A stretch of 64,000 nt of DNA from Caprella mutica (lineage: Eukaryota; Arthropoda; Malacostraca; Amphipoda; Caprellidae), in the NCBI GenBank assembly GCA_947561585.1, contig CANNZV010000874.1, forward strand, positions 186,001 to 250,000. The letters run 5' to 3'. The position numbers and the translations under genes are program-made. Under the pieces are notes generated by a model. It was not told where the DNA came from and searched no databases. It saw only the letters and a program-made list of their open reading frames with translations. The number at the start of each line of letters is the position of its first letter. Positions within the stretch are counted from its first letter, which is position 1. Below are positions 35,430 to 47,871 of this stretch, piece after piece.

Positions 35430-37102
35430 ACGTGATAAAATAACATAACTTCAAGACAAAACGCGAATCATCAGAAAGAAAGTAGCTCCACGAACAAAGT
35501 CACCTACACCATTAAGTGACAACGCTCATGGATGCAGAAAAGTTTACTTACCAGTAAAGGTTCTAGGTATATTCCACGCCGGTAAATTCCACCCCGGTAT
35601 ATTCCACCCCAGTAAATTCCACCCCTGTGACAATGCTCATTTGGGTGACAATAAAAATTCAAAGATTTCACTTTTAGATTGCCATTTGTTAAATAATTCA
35701 TACCGATGAAAAAATAACTCAGACAATATCCTGAGACATTTGGAAAATATTTAGAGGTAGCTCAAGTCAATTAAATTTTATCCTAATAGAATTATAAATA
35801 TTTTTAATATGGTAGTTTATTTCAAAGCTTACGTGTTCAACAAGTTAATAATAATTCCTTTTTAACATAAAACTGCATATGTGCTCTTACAACAATGGTT
35901 GGATGAGGAGTGGAAGGGGTCGACTGGCAGAGACAAGTTGACAACCCACTCAATGTTTTCGCTCTATGCTAATAAGTTGCTGTTTTGAATTCTAGGACCA
36001 AATTCTCCGTGGTCAAAATCGCTCAATGTATAAAGGCAATAACCTCCCAGTCTTAATACCCTGTATCCACACCTCCCTATCAAAAACCTCATGGTCAAAA
36101 AAAAAAACATAAAAAAGCCTTCGGTTAAAAACCACCACTCTTACAAGTAGTTAAAATACAGAATTCAAAATTAAATAAAAATAACAATAAGTACTATATG
36201 ATATCATCTTACAGTTAATATCGCTGTTGTGTTGGCGATATGGAAAAAAATCAGCTTGAGATTGAAAATCTAAATACCTCAACCGATAAAGAGCGTTCAC
36301 ACAACCTTTCTTACTGTTGTTCTGTTACATATTTAGTGAAAAATTCACAGCTTGTGTTTAGCCATCAAAATGCAAGTTACCTAGTATTATATAAAATATT
36401 AATAAATGACTAATATTAATAACTAACCAACCCTAACCTGTAAAGTGGGGTGGAATTAACCGGGGTGGAAGATACCTAGGGTGGAATATACCGGCGTGGA
36501 ATTTACTTGGTGGAATATACCGGTCACCACCAGGAAAGAATGTGACGAAAAGAGGTGCTGCACTAAAGCGCCACTGGCTGCACTCACGGATGGAAGAGGA
36601 AAACGAAGAGGTGATAGTAAATGAAGCCTACGAGCCTACCTATCACAAAATATTTAGACCTCGTAGTTGGAGAGCAAATCCTTAGCGCTATCTTCTAAAA
36701 ATTCAAGTTGTGTTAAGAAATATATGAATAATGAAATATGGGTAAAATGTGGTACGACAATTCAAAATACAAATTACAACAGTTCGAGCATCAAGGGACG
36801 CCTTTACCATTTCTTCCTTCTCCAAGTAAAAATATAATCGTATCTGCTAAAAAAATCAGTTGTGAAAATACCTCAACTGATAAAAAGCGTTCAAACAACC
36901 TTTCTTTCTGCTGTTCTATCACATGTGTAGTGAAAAATAAACAGCTTGTGATTGGTCAACAAACGGTGTAATTTTCTACAATGAAAATGAAAGGTACCTA
37001 GTATTATATGTATAAAATCTTAATAAATGATTAATATCAATAAATTACAAACCTAACCCGTTAAGTGGAAGGAATATATCGAGGTGGAATAAACCGGTCA
37101 CC
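35430..37102. mobile_element. AE11: arm element interrupted by AE10
   Basis: Core sequence (ATCAGAAAGAAAGTAGCTCC..GATGCAGAAAAGTTTACTTACC) runs to 35549, is interrupted by AE10, and resumes at 36538 (GAATGTGACG..CTCACGGATGGAAGAGG). It continues to a right arm with GAGGTGGAATAA and the terminus CCGGTCACC at 37094-37102. Uninterrupted cores in AE12 and AE5 read straight through the insertion point. The left arm is absent or decayed. Confidence 0.75.
35559..36528. mobile_element. AE10: arm element, word GGTGGAATTTACC, 9-bp TSD
   Basis: 970 bp. Direct repeats ACCAGTAAA (35550-35558) and ACCAGGAAA (36529-36537) differ at one base. Termini are GGTTCTAGG (left) and CCGGTCACC (right). The left arm repeats GGTATATTCCACCCC and the right arm repeats the inverse, GGGGTGGAATTAACC. 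Its inner 3' part (36285-36470) is about as similar to AE11 (36865-37075) as expected for two copies of one subfamily. Confidence 0.88.
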
Positions 37103-40100
37103 AAATTAAAGGTTCAAATAATCATTTTGAGCATTTTTGTTTAATCTATTATAGAGTGTAAATATTGTTCCAGTAAGCTTCATTTATATTTACACTACAA
37201 AACTCAATATGATCAATTTAATTCTCATCTTTTCATTGTTTAACTCATTGCATTTAATACTTAAACTGACATATTGAAGTCATGTACTGTTACATTGTTA
37301 ATTTAACGAATGATAAGAATATCTGTTTAACATATAACCATAATTTTTGTTTTGAAAGTCATAATTTACAATCTACATAGGCAGGTTGCACAAACTAGAA
37401 ATTTGTTGTCTTAATTATAATGAATAATAACTCAACTATTTTTAATTTCCTTCGAGTATATTGCTCATGCATACACAGTTGTAACTGCTCTACCACTTAA
37501 CGTCAATCATTTTGTATTCCAAAGGTCATGTTGCAATATTCTCAATATGGCAGAGAGTTCTCCCTCTCTTGAACAACAATAAAAAAATTTCGAGGGAAAA
37601 CATTTTCAATTTTTCCACTCGTAAATTGAAATTCCAATTGTGTTTTATTAGCTTTTGCCAATCGTTGTAGATAGAGTTTGTCTATTTACTTACTGGAAAA
37701 GTCATATATTGAATGATTCATAGGAATTTTAAGCTCTATTTAAGAAAAAAGGAAAGAATACGTTACAGGCAGTATATCAGCTGTTGGTGTAATGGATCAG
37801 AATTTCCACAAATCGAGTTTAAAAAACAATTGCATTTCAATATCTATTATGAATAGTATATCTTATCGAAATTGAAATATAATAAAAGAAAAATTTAGAA
37901 TATAAAGTTTACGTACGTGATTATTATATGTACAAAAACAAGTATCAAAATGTCCATGTAATTCAATATACATTATAGACAAGATAACATTTAAAATACA
38001 TTTCATGCACAACGAAATGTAACTAATTAATTCTCCATTGGAGAAGATATGATATAGTAACTTATTACTTTTTATATCATAGACTAGCCAAAACTATTCG
38101 GAGATCATTTCTTCCATTATAAGGTAACCCAATGATCTTTCCACTTTTTTAATGGTAATAGATATTGTCTATTTGTATCAACACTGATATCAACCGTTCT
38201 TTGGTCTAACTAATCTTAATTAAAGATGTAATCAAGTTCTATATCGCATGATTTGTAGTCTATTGCATTTACCTTCAAAGAGACTGTTTGAATTAATCGC
38301 ACAGAGAAGCTAGGTTCATTAGTTTACTACGAAGTTAGCTTGTAAAGTCTGAATACGATAGTTAAGATCCGAGCACATGCAGTTTATCTCTATTCGTCTG
38401 TATAATAGATTAATAACTACGATACCATGCAGTGTGTCATATCTAAAGAACAAAGCGATAAACCTCTGTCATATAGTTTGATGGCATGCCTTAAATGAAA
38501 GGGACATTGGTGAAAATCTACTGGAAATAGTGAAATAAAATAATAAAAACGGTTTATTTCATCAAACTAATTGAAATACAAAATTTGTGTACATGAATGA
38601 AAACTAGTTATCAATATATTGTTTAACGAACCAAATTATTGTTATATAGCTATAGTAAATATTTTTGCTCACTAAATTTTATGCTAGAAATAAAAGTATA
38701 AAAATAAATAATTTTGAACCTTATATAATTATAGAAGGATTTCAAAAATAAGACGAGGTTTCACATAAATGGAAGAGAAGTGAAACTTTGAAAGGAAAAA
38801 TCACTCAGCACGGAAAACGATAGTTTTTGTTTTCCAATTTAGAAACTTATAAATAAAAAATCAGATTCATCATACTTATGGTCATGCTTCAAACTTATAT
38901 TAAATTTTGCATAACAATATTAGTAATAGAAATATATATGTGTATTATGTATTATATAATGTTGGTTTAATATGCGTATCAGTTCGTAAAGTTCACTAAA
39001 CAATGACCCGTACCTAACAAGTAAAAAAACCTGTGAAAACTATAGGAATATTAATAATCTCTCTCGTGTTAAGGAATTAAAATAAGCTGCAGAATATCTT
39101 AATAAATGAGGACAGTGTTTATTTCCAGCTGGTACGATGTTTGTAAATCAATGGGTATGATTACTATAAGTAATTTACTGAATATTGTTAGTTCTTCTTT
39201 TATTGATTAGAGTGAATCTTCTTCCCCTTTAATTATGAATTTAAATTATGAATTAAATTAAATTATGAATTAAAAGAATTAATCATATAAATCCTGAATA
39301 TTTAGCTACTTATAATGTGCATGAAATAGAACCATTAAGTAGTATTTCAGTTTTGCTGATTTATTATATACATGATTTACCAGTGGATAGAGCTGGTGAA
39401 TGATGAATGCTAAAAGGGGAAGAAGGTTCACTCTAATAATGTGTTCAGGGTTGGCTGTCAGTACTAACTAGTAAAGGTTACTTCTTATGCAAACAAGGCC
39501 CCGGAAGAAGTTAAGCATGGAATATTTTACAGAATCGTGAATGAAGAGTCTCATATTCCAAAGTGAAGGACAGAGTTTTCCTGAAAAGCTTTTCAGATAA
39601 GCTAATTTCCAGTTTGAATAAATGTTTGTGAAATTTCGTAGAAATTTTTTGTTATACTTTCGAAATCGAAGGACAAGAATGATTAGTTTGTTTACATTTT
39701 CATTAGTAAGCTATCTAACAGTATATTATTCAAAAATAAAAGAAAATATTTAGCACATATTAATAACTCAGTTATTTGAATAGCAAAAAAAGTTTTTTAC
39801 ATAAATATCATAGGCTTAATTGCAGATAGCAATAATTCCTTATGTAATTGCAGGGTGTTTTGTATTTATGCAACGAATTTTGAGTATCTAATAAATCATT
39901 CAAATCGATGTTTGAATTTATAAATCGTCTGCATCTTCTTCATAATCTTCCTATTTCATGCATCTAGATTTCAAATTGATACTTATTATTATTTCTGTAT
40001 CTCGACATCCAGAAGGTGATGACCTAATCCATTAATTGAACAGATATTGATAATGAATCATTTAACTGTTGAAATATCTTTGAAAATAAGGAGAAGGGTT

Positions 40101-40149
40101 CAACCTATGATAAATCAGAACTAGGCCGTAAACAGAGTTTATGACAAAA
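37103..40149. other. gene-free AT-rich interval
   Basis: Three kilobases with no supportable ORF, array or transposon end. Confidence 0.6.
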
Positions 40150-40600
40150 AAAATGAATAAATGTATGCGAGAGAAGTTGCATCACCACATCATATACCAG
40201 CTGTAGGAGTCGGTGTTAGCGAAATTTCAATGTACTGAATGCTCAAAAAAATTATGAAACGGTAAAAGGATACTGATCAAAGAACTGAAAGAAGTCGTCA
40301 CATCTTGAATGAAATATCTGAAGGTACGCTCACTAATTTGGTACTGACAGATGAGGTGAAATTAAAGATTCAGCAATTTATGAATGATCGGAATGATCGA
40401 GTTTGGAATTCCTCAACGTCGGTTGAGGGACAGTACGAGACGTCAAAATGCTGATGTGATTGCTTCCGACAGAGAAGCATCTCAGACTGTGATTTCGCTG
40501 TGTGAGTTATTGTAATTGATCTCATATCGGTACATCTCTCTGGATTTGAAACTGTCACCACAATGGCTGAAGTCATAGTCACAAGATTATGAAATTAACA
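40150..40600 (+). pseudogene. mariner transposase remnant
   Basis: Plus-strand pieces read VGVSEIS (helix-turn-helix) and then RSRHILNEISEGTLTNLVLT followed by DEVK. They end QQFMNDRNDRVWNSSTSVEG. This is the region around the first catalytic aspartate of mariner transposases (usual wording FSDEKxFTxxxxxNxQNDRxW). Frame breaks and stops follow, and no TIRs are recognised. The minus-strand ORF at 40370-40582 is its shadow. Confidence 0.75.
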
Positions 40601-40988
40601 AATTGAAATATATTCAGGGTGATAAATAAGTTCTGCAATGCAACTATTTTTCCATTGTAATAAAATGCTTACATGTGAACAAATGTGAAGTAATTCCTTC
40701 CATTTTTCATATACTGTATATAATAGTGTTCAATATAATATATAACGTTACAATAGGTGTCATCTTTATATTTTTAATAAGTTTAATGGCACTTTCAGTG
40801 GAATTCACCATGTCTGCATCTGATTTAATACGCTGAGCTTATGCAATATGCATGTTGTCATGTCAGTATTGGAGAATTTTCATTCAACTATATAACAAAA
40901 TGGGCAAAATTGCCAATGGATGAGTTGCGTGAAGAGGTTGAAGCAGCTATGACAGATTGGAGGCCGTCATTCGGATTAAAGAAGAATA

Positions 40989-41122
40989 GGTCCACTTCAC
41001 ACTAGCGTTTTTTCTTCTAAAAAGTTCTTCTAAAAAGTGTTTACAATTGCCTTTTTTATTGCTGGAGGAAAAATTTAATGTTATTTTTTCTTCAGCAATA
41101 AAAAACACAAGTGTGAACATAT
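40989..41122. mobile_element. small MITE-like inverted repeat
   Basis: GGTCCACTTCACACTAGCG at the left resembles the end of the 21773 MITE (GGCCCATTCTATACTAGC). The right side has the inverse of TTCACACTTGTG. Inner arms TTTTTTATTGCTGGAGGAAA and TTTTTTCTTCAGCAATAAAA can pair. Boundaries are approximate. Confidence 0.45.
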
Positions 41123-42840
41123 TTTAAGAATAGATTTTTTTCATGGAGCTAAAAAAAACCGCAATATGAAGCGGGCCAAAAAGTTCTTTACCTATCTTCT
41201 CATTGTTTTTTATAATATATCTGAGAACTTTTCATGTTGCTTTATCTGTCTAAATGTATTCTCTGATATATTTTGTGTGTGGCAGAACTTTTTTGTCACA
41301 GTGCATATTAGTTTTGTAACATATAACGCAGTTACGAATTTGCTCTAATCTTGTATTGAATAACAGATTCAATTTTAACTTCAGCACGATCAATAATATG
41401 ATGTGATGGAGTCAGTGTCTTATAGTAGAGTAAATTCCTTTCAATTTACGGAAAATTGAGAAGTTTTACAGCTATAAAAGTAGCAAAAAGTTGGCACTTT
41501 TGTTTGTAGTATATTTGATATTCGCTCATTTGGTTGCTGGAATTTCGAAAGATGTTTATGCAATATCTATTAATAATTTCACAAACTGTCACTATTAAAG
41601 CTGAGCACTATTTACTTTAAAAAGTATTTTAATACTGAAATCTGGTCCAAATTGTGTTTAAATAGAGAAGGACTCCTGAATCATCGAATTCAAAATTTAT
41701 GGACTAAACTGAATTATTGAAACATTTTTATTGAATACAAAATTACGGAATTTATAGAAAAAGTTGTACTATGTATATAAAATATGTACTTTTGTATAAA
41801 AATAAGTATTTAACTTTACAAAATAATTTTTCCTCTTTATTTCGCTTTGTACATTAATCATGGAAAAATTAACATTTGAAAGAATGACTGCGCAGTTTGA
41901 ACTCGATAATACTTATTAAAACAGATAAAATATTATAAATAGCTTCGAATCAACTAAAATTCCATGACTCTTTACTTTCATTAAACATTTTGTAATTGGT
42001 CATATTCTAAATTTCCCACAGCTGCTATCAAGAACATTATGCCATTCATGGAAGTTAATAGTATTCTGTAATTTACTTAATATTTGTTCTGTTTCTCATA
42101 CTCTTGCAGTACCTCATTCGTAGTTAAAACATAATACATTCAATATGATAACTTGGCTCCCACTAATCGTGCGTGTGTAAAATTTTGCACTGTATATTAA
42201 TATGATAAAAGCTTTGATCTGACAAAAAAAAATCATACAATTAATGCCTTTGGTTCCCTAAATATCCATAGTGAACTTCAACACTCAATCTTCTTTAGAG
42301 ACCTATATTTTGTCATTTCGATTAGGATTAATGGACTGCTTAGTTGTTCTTAATTGAGGAACTCTTAAGCACTATGAACACAATTTGAAAAAAGTATTTA
42401 TAATCATTTGAAAGACATATTCAAATATATTTTCACCTTTGTACAAATTAAACAAACAAGAAGAATTTTCCAATCAATAAAAAGTGGCCGAATCAAAAAC
42501 AATGTACAGTAATTATTAAACTACCACACGTAAACTATTGTGCCGACATCATGTTTGTACTTCTGGTACTTATTCCCCCCTTTCTTTTAATTGCAAACTA
42601 ATTCTTCATTACTGATATCGATGTCTCTCATCGAGGATTAATTTGGAAAATAAATATCTATTTTCTTTTCAAAATAATTAATATTGATGAATATATCTAT
42701 AATGTATGCGCTTAATATCAAATATTACTTTAGTGAGGTGGTTAAAAATATACTGAAATCCACCTTGAATTTATTTAAATATGAAAGGAAATATTTTGTA
42801 TAGTCTGCCATGAAAAGTCCAGTAATTTCTATTCACCTCT
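41123..42840. other. AT-rich interval, no gene seen
   Basis: The 60-codon ORF at 41166-41348 is hydrophobic by composition only. Nothing else noted. Confidence 0.5.
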
Positions 42841-43150
42841 AATATCCTCTACACTGTAGAGGATATTGTGGTTATAATTAAAGTGGGGTAAGCGGCACCC
42901 CTTTTGGGCCTGAATTTTTATATAGGGGGTGCCTGCGATAGCAGTTTTATATGTTACTTATAGTATCGGTTCTTGGTGTTAATATCATGCGGAATGTAAA
43001 AAAAACATTAAATCCTCAATATTTCATTCATAGTAACCAAATATATCATAGTTGTAGTTTTTCAATCTATTTCAATGCAATACCATACTCAGGGGTGCCT
43101 GAGAAAAGCAAAGGGTGCGCGAGAAAAATACTTTAAGAATCACTGCTCTA
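42841..43150. mobile_element. probable hAT non-autonomous fragment
   Basis: The right side reads TACTTTAAGAATCACTGCTC, the wording of hAT/Charlie-type right ends (..TTTGAGAACCACTG). The left side (about 42866) has GTGGTTATAATTAAAGTGGG and GGCACCCC, which pairs loosely with the inner GGGGTGCC. A 27-bp palindrome, AATATCCTCTAC and inverse, sits at 42841-42867. Duplication not resolved. Confidence 0.45.
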
Positions 43151-43919
43151 CAGTGAACTGAATCCTATTGACGTAGTATATAAAAATTTATCTTTTTAAA
43201 AATTAAATCCAGTCGAAAAGGCCGGGTTAGTGGCTCTAGTTTTTTATACTTTGTACCTAAATATAGGCTTTTTAATACTTTGTAACTACATATAGTCTCT
43301 TTAATGGTATGAAAGATAGAATCTTCCAAATGGACCCCTTCAGCGGGGGTCCTTCATATTATATCAGCAATTCATTCCCGCAACTTTGGGTCATCTTGAA
43401 GAGTAAAACAAAACGCAAACAACTATACGACATTAATTAAAAAAAAAAACATAATGTGCAATTATGATATGGAAATAATTATTTAAAAATTTACTCTTAA
43501 CTATTAATTAACTTTTTATGTCAAAAATACTTGTAAAGATCAAATTGATTGGAAAATTTATATATAGGACGAAATTCATATCTTTCTAAAATGAAAAGTT
43601 CAACAATATTTGAGTCTGGTTAAATTATATGCTCCTTCACTTATCTAACTAAGATCATATAAATTATATAAGACACCGTGACGAGAAACCAAATAGTTGA
43701 CTATAAAGAAGATTAAGAAATCAATAGTACTACATTAATAAATTATTTTATAAAAATAATAATGCAGATCCTATATATCGGATCCGGGAACTTTATGAAA
43801 CTCCATTTGGTAGCTGTCGGTGGTGAATGAAAATGAACTGCGGAGGCATCTCAGTTAGGCTTAAACCATATATCTAACTTAAAATGTATAGTATATGGGT
43901 CCTAGATTATCTTTCTTTC
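43151..43919. other. AT-rich interval, no gene seen
   Basis: No supported feature. Confidence 0.5.
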
Positions 43920-45083
43920 GGTTCCCGGAAAGAAGCCCACAGGAAAAATGCCCACTGGAGAAAAAAAGAACACAGGAAAAATGCCCACAGGAAAAATACC
44001 CACAAGGAAAAATACCCACAGGGAAATATGCCCACAGAGAAAAAAAGAACACAGGAAAAATACCCACAGAGAAAAATGCCCACAGGGAAAAATGCCCACA
44101 AAGAAAAAAGCCCACAACTACCTAATATTTTTAATACAGAAAAACATAAAGGTGCTTTAAGTAAGGGCATAAGTTAACGGCAAATATCCAAAATTACAGT
44201 TTTAATTAATTCTAGTATAGGCTTTAACGTCAGCTTTCAGCCATTTCGACTATATCGCCGATGTAAAAAATAAATTAAAGAAAAAGTACTGGAAGAAGCA
44301 GTCAGAAAGGAAAATAATCCATGAACAAAGTCACTTGATTGCCATCGTCGGTGACAAAGCTAATGGATGTAAAAAAAACTCCGTGAATGCAATCACTTAC
44401 CAAGGAATGTGACGATAAGGAACACAAGCAACGGTGGTTGCTCTCACGGATGGAAGAGGAAAATGAAGAGGGGATAGTAAATGAAGCTTAAGAGTTTATA
44501 CCTAACACAAATAACTAAGATTTCGTAGTTGAAGAGCATAAACCTAGCGCTATCCTCTAGAACTGCAAATAGTGTTAAAAAACATAAATATGGTAAATAT
44601 GAAAAAAGACAATACATAATCCAAATTACAACAGTTCGGAACCCAAGGGACGCTATCCGCTTTCTCTTCCATTCACCTCAAACAGCTTCAGGATAGAGCC
44701 CCTGGGGGCAAAATATAATTGAAATGGTAAAATGAAAATCACGGATGATTTTCAAATTTATATACTATAAAATTTAAATTCAACAAGTATACAATAATTA
44801 ATCTTAGCAATGAAGGCTTTCAAAATGAGACAACAGGTGCAAAACTTGGAAAACTAATTGCATTTTCGTGCCTTTGTAAACTTATGCCATTATTTAAAGC
44901 ACCTTCATGTTTTTCTGTATTTTAAGAATGGTATATTTGTGGGCTTTTTCCCTGTGGCCTTTAATTTGTGGGCATTTTCCCCTGTGAGCATTTTTCCTTG
45001 TGAACATTTTTCCTGTGTTTTTTTTTTTTCTTGTGGGGATTTTTCCTGTGGGCTTTTTTCAAGTGGGCTTCATTCCGGTCACC
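43920..45083. mobile_element. AE12: arm element, word CCCACAGGGAAAAATG
   Basis: Termini are GGTTCCCGG (43920) and CCGGTCACC (ends 45083). The left arm (43930-44120) repeats GCCCACAGGAAAAAT. The right arm (44940-45075) repeats the inverse, ATTTTTCCTGTGGGC. The shared core (44225-44680) is the most complete copy here. The many overlapping ORFs in both arms (for example 43884-44177) are translations of the 15-bp word. Flanks show no clean 9-bp duplication. Confidence 0.78.
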
Positions 45084-45109
45084 CAAAAAAAGTGAATCAC
45101 TGAACAATG

Positions 45110-45291
45110 AACATACGAATGGAAGAGGAAATTGAAGATAAAGGTACTTGATCAAATTTAAAGTTCTAGCGATTATAGAATATAGATGTAGTAAAATTGG
45201 CAATTTTCAAAACTGCAATACAATTAGAAAATACAATCACGGTAAAAATTGAAATAAGCCCACCATTATGTGGGCTTCTTTCTGGGTACTC
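45110..45291. mobile_element. AE12b: second, truncated right end
   Basis: ACGAATGGAAGAGGAAATTGAAG resembles the shared core. 45258-45290 then carries GCCCACC..GTGGGCTTCTTTCTGGGTACT, close to the inverse of the AE12 left end. A partial relative lies directly behind AE12. Confidence 0.5.
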
Positions 45292-46980
45292 TTTTCTTGA
45301 TAGCTTTTCTCCATACATGAGCACTGACACAGAATGTTGGTAAGAGTTATTTTGTGGAGCTACTTCTGGCTGCTTCTTCAAAGGCTCTTGTATTATATTA
45401 ATTTAAATTTAATAATTTCAAAATTGTTTGGCCATTCCATTTCTACCCTAAACTACAATATACAGAACTATAGTTAAGTAGGCAAAGAGAAAACTACGTA
45501 AACATTAATCTGTTCATGAAATTAATTAGCAGTTACATTGATCAGAGACATAACTTGAACACTTGATGATCAACTACACAATATAATTCATACAGAACAT
45601 GGGACTGAAGATATGTATATTTTTTTCAGTCCTTCTATTTCAATTGCATATCAATTGCTAGATTGTAAAACTCTATTTGGCAAGGTATTTAAAATTCTAT
45701 TTTACAGGGTATAACTAAACAATTTAATTTTTCAGAAAATCACTATCCCCCCATCTATGTGCTACAGTTATCAAGACCTTCATAATTTTTTGGCTAGGAT
45801 CAGTGGTGACATTACACTTCATAATTTGTGATGTCATGTTCATCCAAAATATTCCATGATCTGCGGTAACTCATCACCCGTAAATTTGGTGGGTATATTA
45901 CACAAATATCTTCTATGATCCTAGATGATTTGCTCTTCTCTGAACTGCGATATTTCCCCCCCCCTCTAAATCTTCTATGACCCCTCTATAACTCTCTCTG
46001 TTGGTGAGGGCAATATCTTAACCTTTTTATTTCGTTGTATTTCGATCTGTTCTCCAGACTTATATACATTAAATGTATTGGCTCTAAGAATTAAATGAAT
46101 TGATGATGTAATTTCTAATGATTCCAAACTATTTTCATTAGGACTTAAGAATGTTAGGAATATAGATTACGTCTTGCTAAACTTAATAGGAACTAATGTT
46201 ACTAGTAATTAATTAACACTATTAACTTATTAATGAGAATTACAATTATCTTACATGGTACATGAAAAATTCTTTCGCATAATGTTATGCTCTTTAATTA
46301 TAGTCTAGAATGTGTAGAAATTATTTTTTAGGTATTTTTTATATTATCTGAAGCAGTAATAAAATACCTTTGCAATTATTATTGCAGAAATAATTAATAT
46401 AGCTAAAAAATATAAGACTAACTGTACAATGTAAAGATCGGTATATGGATTTTTTTTTACCGATACATATACACTATAAGGCTATAGATCACCATCAGGT
46501 TTGGGGTATACTTCTATGTTGCTCAGTAGCGATTTATCATATATGTAAATACATAATCTATATATACGCCCATTGATATAATCTTTATTTAATCCTCATC
46601 AGTGTTTACTAAACGTTAATAAGAACTTTACAGATACATGAATGCGGACTGATATAGATTTTAGATACTCAATACGGTTACTTTGTATCTCAATTACAAT
46701 AATTACAAATGACTTCTGTGGCCGTGATATTTGATATTTGGTGGGTGGCGACTGGTAATTGTAAATGTGGAAAAACATCTATACAATAGAATACTATGTT
46801 CATAACATATTATTCATATTTATCAATGAATATTGGAAGAAATAGAATTAAAAGAAAAGGTGTTTCATTTTAATTCAACTCAGGTGTCGATCATCATATA
46901 TCTAATTCACATAAAGAGAAAGAAAAAAGGTAAGTACAGTTTACGATTGATGAATAAGAAAATAGCTAAGCTATACGAAT
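45292..46980. other. interval with no gene seen
   Basis: A GC-richer patch (45740-46010) with loosely repeated GATCATAGAAGAT-like wording (minus strand) and a run of C. No family recognised. Confidence 0.45.
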
Positions 46981-47871
46981 GACATTTTGCCGAATGAACG
47001 TTTGACTGAAGGGACATTGGTCGAAATATTCTTTTAAAGTCAAAAATGGGATAATAATATTATTTAATATATTATATATATATTAGCTTAATATAGCTAA
47101 GGGTATAATTCTTTTAATTCTCTTACTCTCGATTGCTGTTACTGTTTACGCATACGTTTTGGAAATATAATACAGATACTATTTTATTATTTATAATATA
47201 TATTTGTTTATATAAAAGCTTGAATTGGTTGTTACTCTGTACAATTTAAAAAAAAATGAATATCCTTTAATAGTCTTATAAAAATATTCTTCTTATTTTT
47301 CTATTTGAGTATTTCAAAAATTTGTGCAGTGAAAATAATAACCAAATTATCGTTGCATCTATTATTTCAGAGGAACACAGGTAGGTGTTTAATTCCTCCC
47401 GAACATTACCTTAAATAAACATAGTTTAGACCCCAATATTAATTGGGCAGAAACATACTGACGATCAGAAATCGCGTACAATGTAACCACTTGCACTAAA
47501 GATCAGTTGCGAAAAATCATTCGAATACGCGTCCATAGTAACCATGCCCTAATACAAAATAACGAATGATAACAAGTTCGAAAGGATGGAGAGAAGCTTT
47601 TCCCCGCCTCTTTTATTTGCGATGATATGGTTACACATTATGCACACAATAAAATTTATTTTCCTTTTTATAAAATAACTTTAAATTCCATTCCAATTAT
47701 TTTTTTAAATTAGATAAACCGGAGGCTGCAATTCATTAAGGATGTACATTGAATAAAAGTCTTTTGACCAAGTGTACGTGCGGTCAAATTTAGACGAATT
47801 CTACTTTCGACCAATTGACTTTCAGCCAATTGTCCTTTCGGCCAAATGTCCTTCGGTCAAGTGTCCGCACA
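46981..47871. mobile_element. AE13: arm element, word GGCCAATTGTCCTTTC
   Basis: The right arm (47755-47871) repeats CGACCAATTGACTTTC, GCCAATTGTCCTTTC and GGCCAAATGTCCTTC. The left end (46981-47030) holds the inverse (GACATTTTGCCGAAT, GGGACATTGGTCGAAA). A Harbinger copy lies inside. Outermost termini and duplication are not resolved. Confidence 0.65.
47101..47549. mobile_element. PIF/Harbinger MITE copy 2, TSD TAA
   Basis: 449 bp flanked by TAA on both sides. It begins GGGTATAATTC and ends GGTAAC-like inverse CATAGTAACCATGCCC. The interior (CTGTTACTGTTTACGCATAC, GTGCAGTGAAAATAATAA, AATTGGGCAGAAACAT) matches 52633-53308 along most of its length, with about 200 bp missing near the left end. No transposase. 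Confidence 0.88.

Noticed and set aside
40370..40582. 70-codon minus-strand ORF
   Set aside because: It is the antisense shadow of a mariner relic read on the plus strand.
43884..44177. Several lysine-rich or phenylalanine-rich ORFs
   Set aside because: Translations of the 15-bp word in the AE12 left arm.
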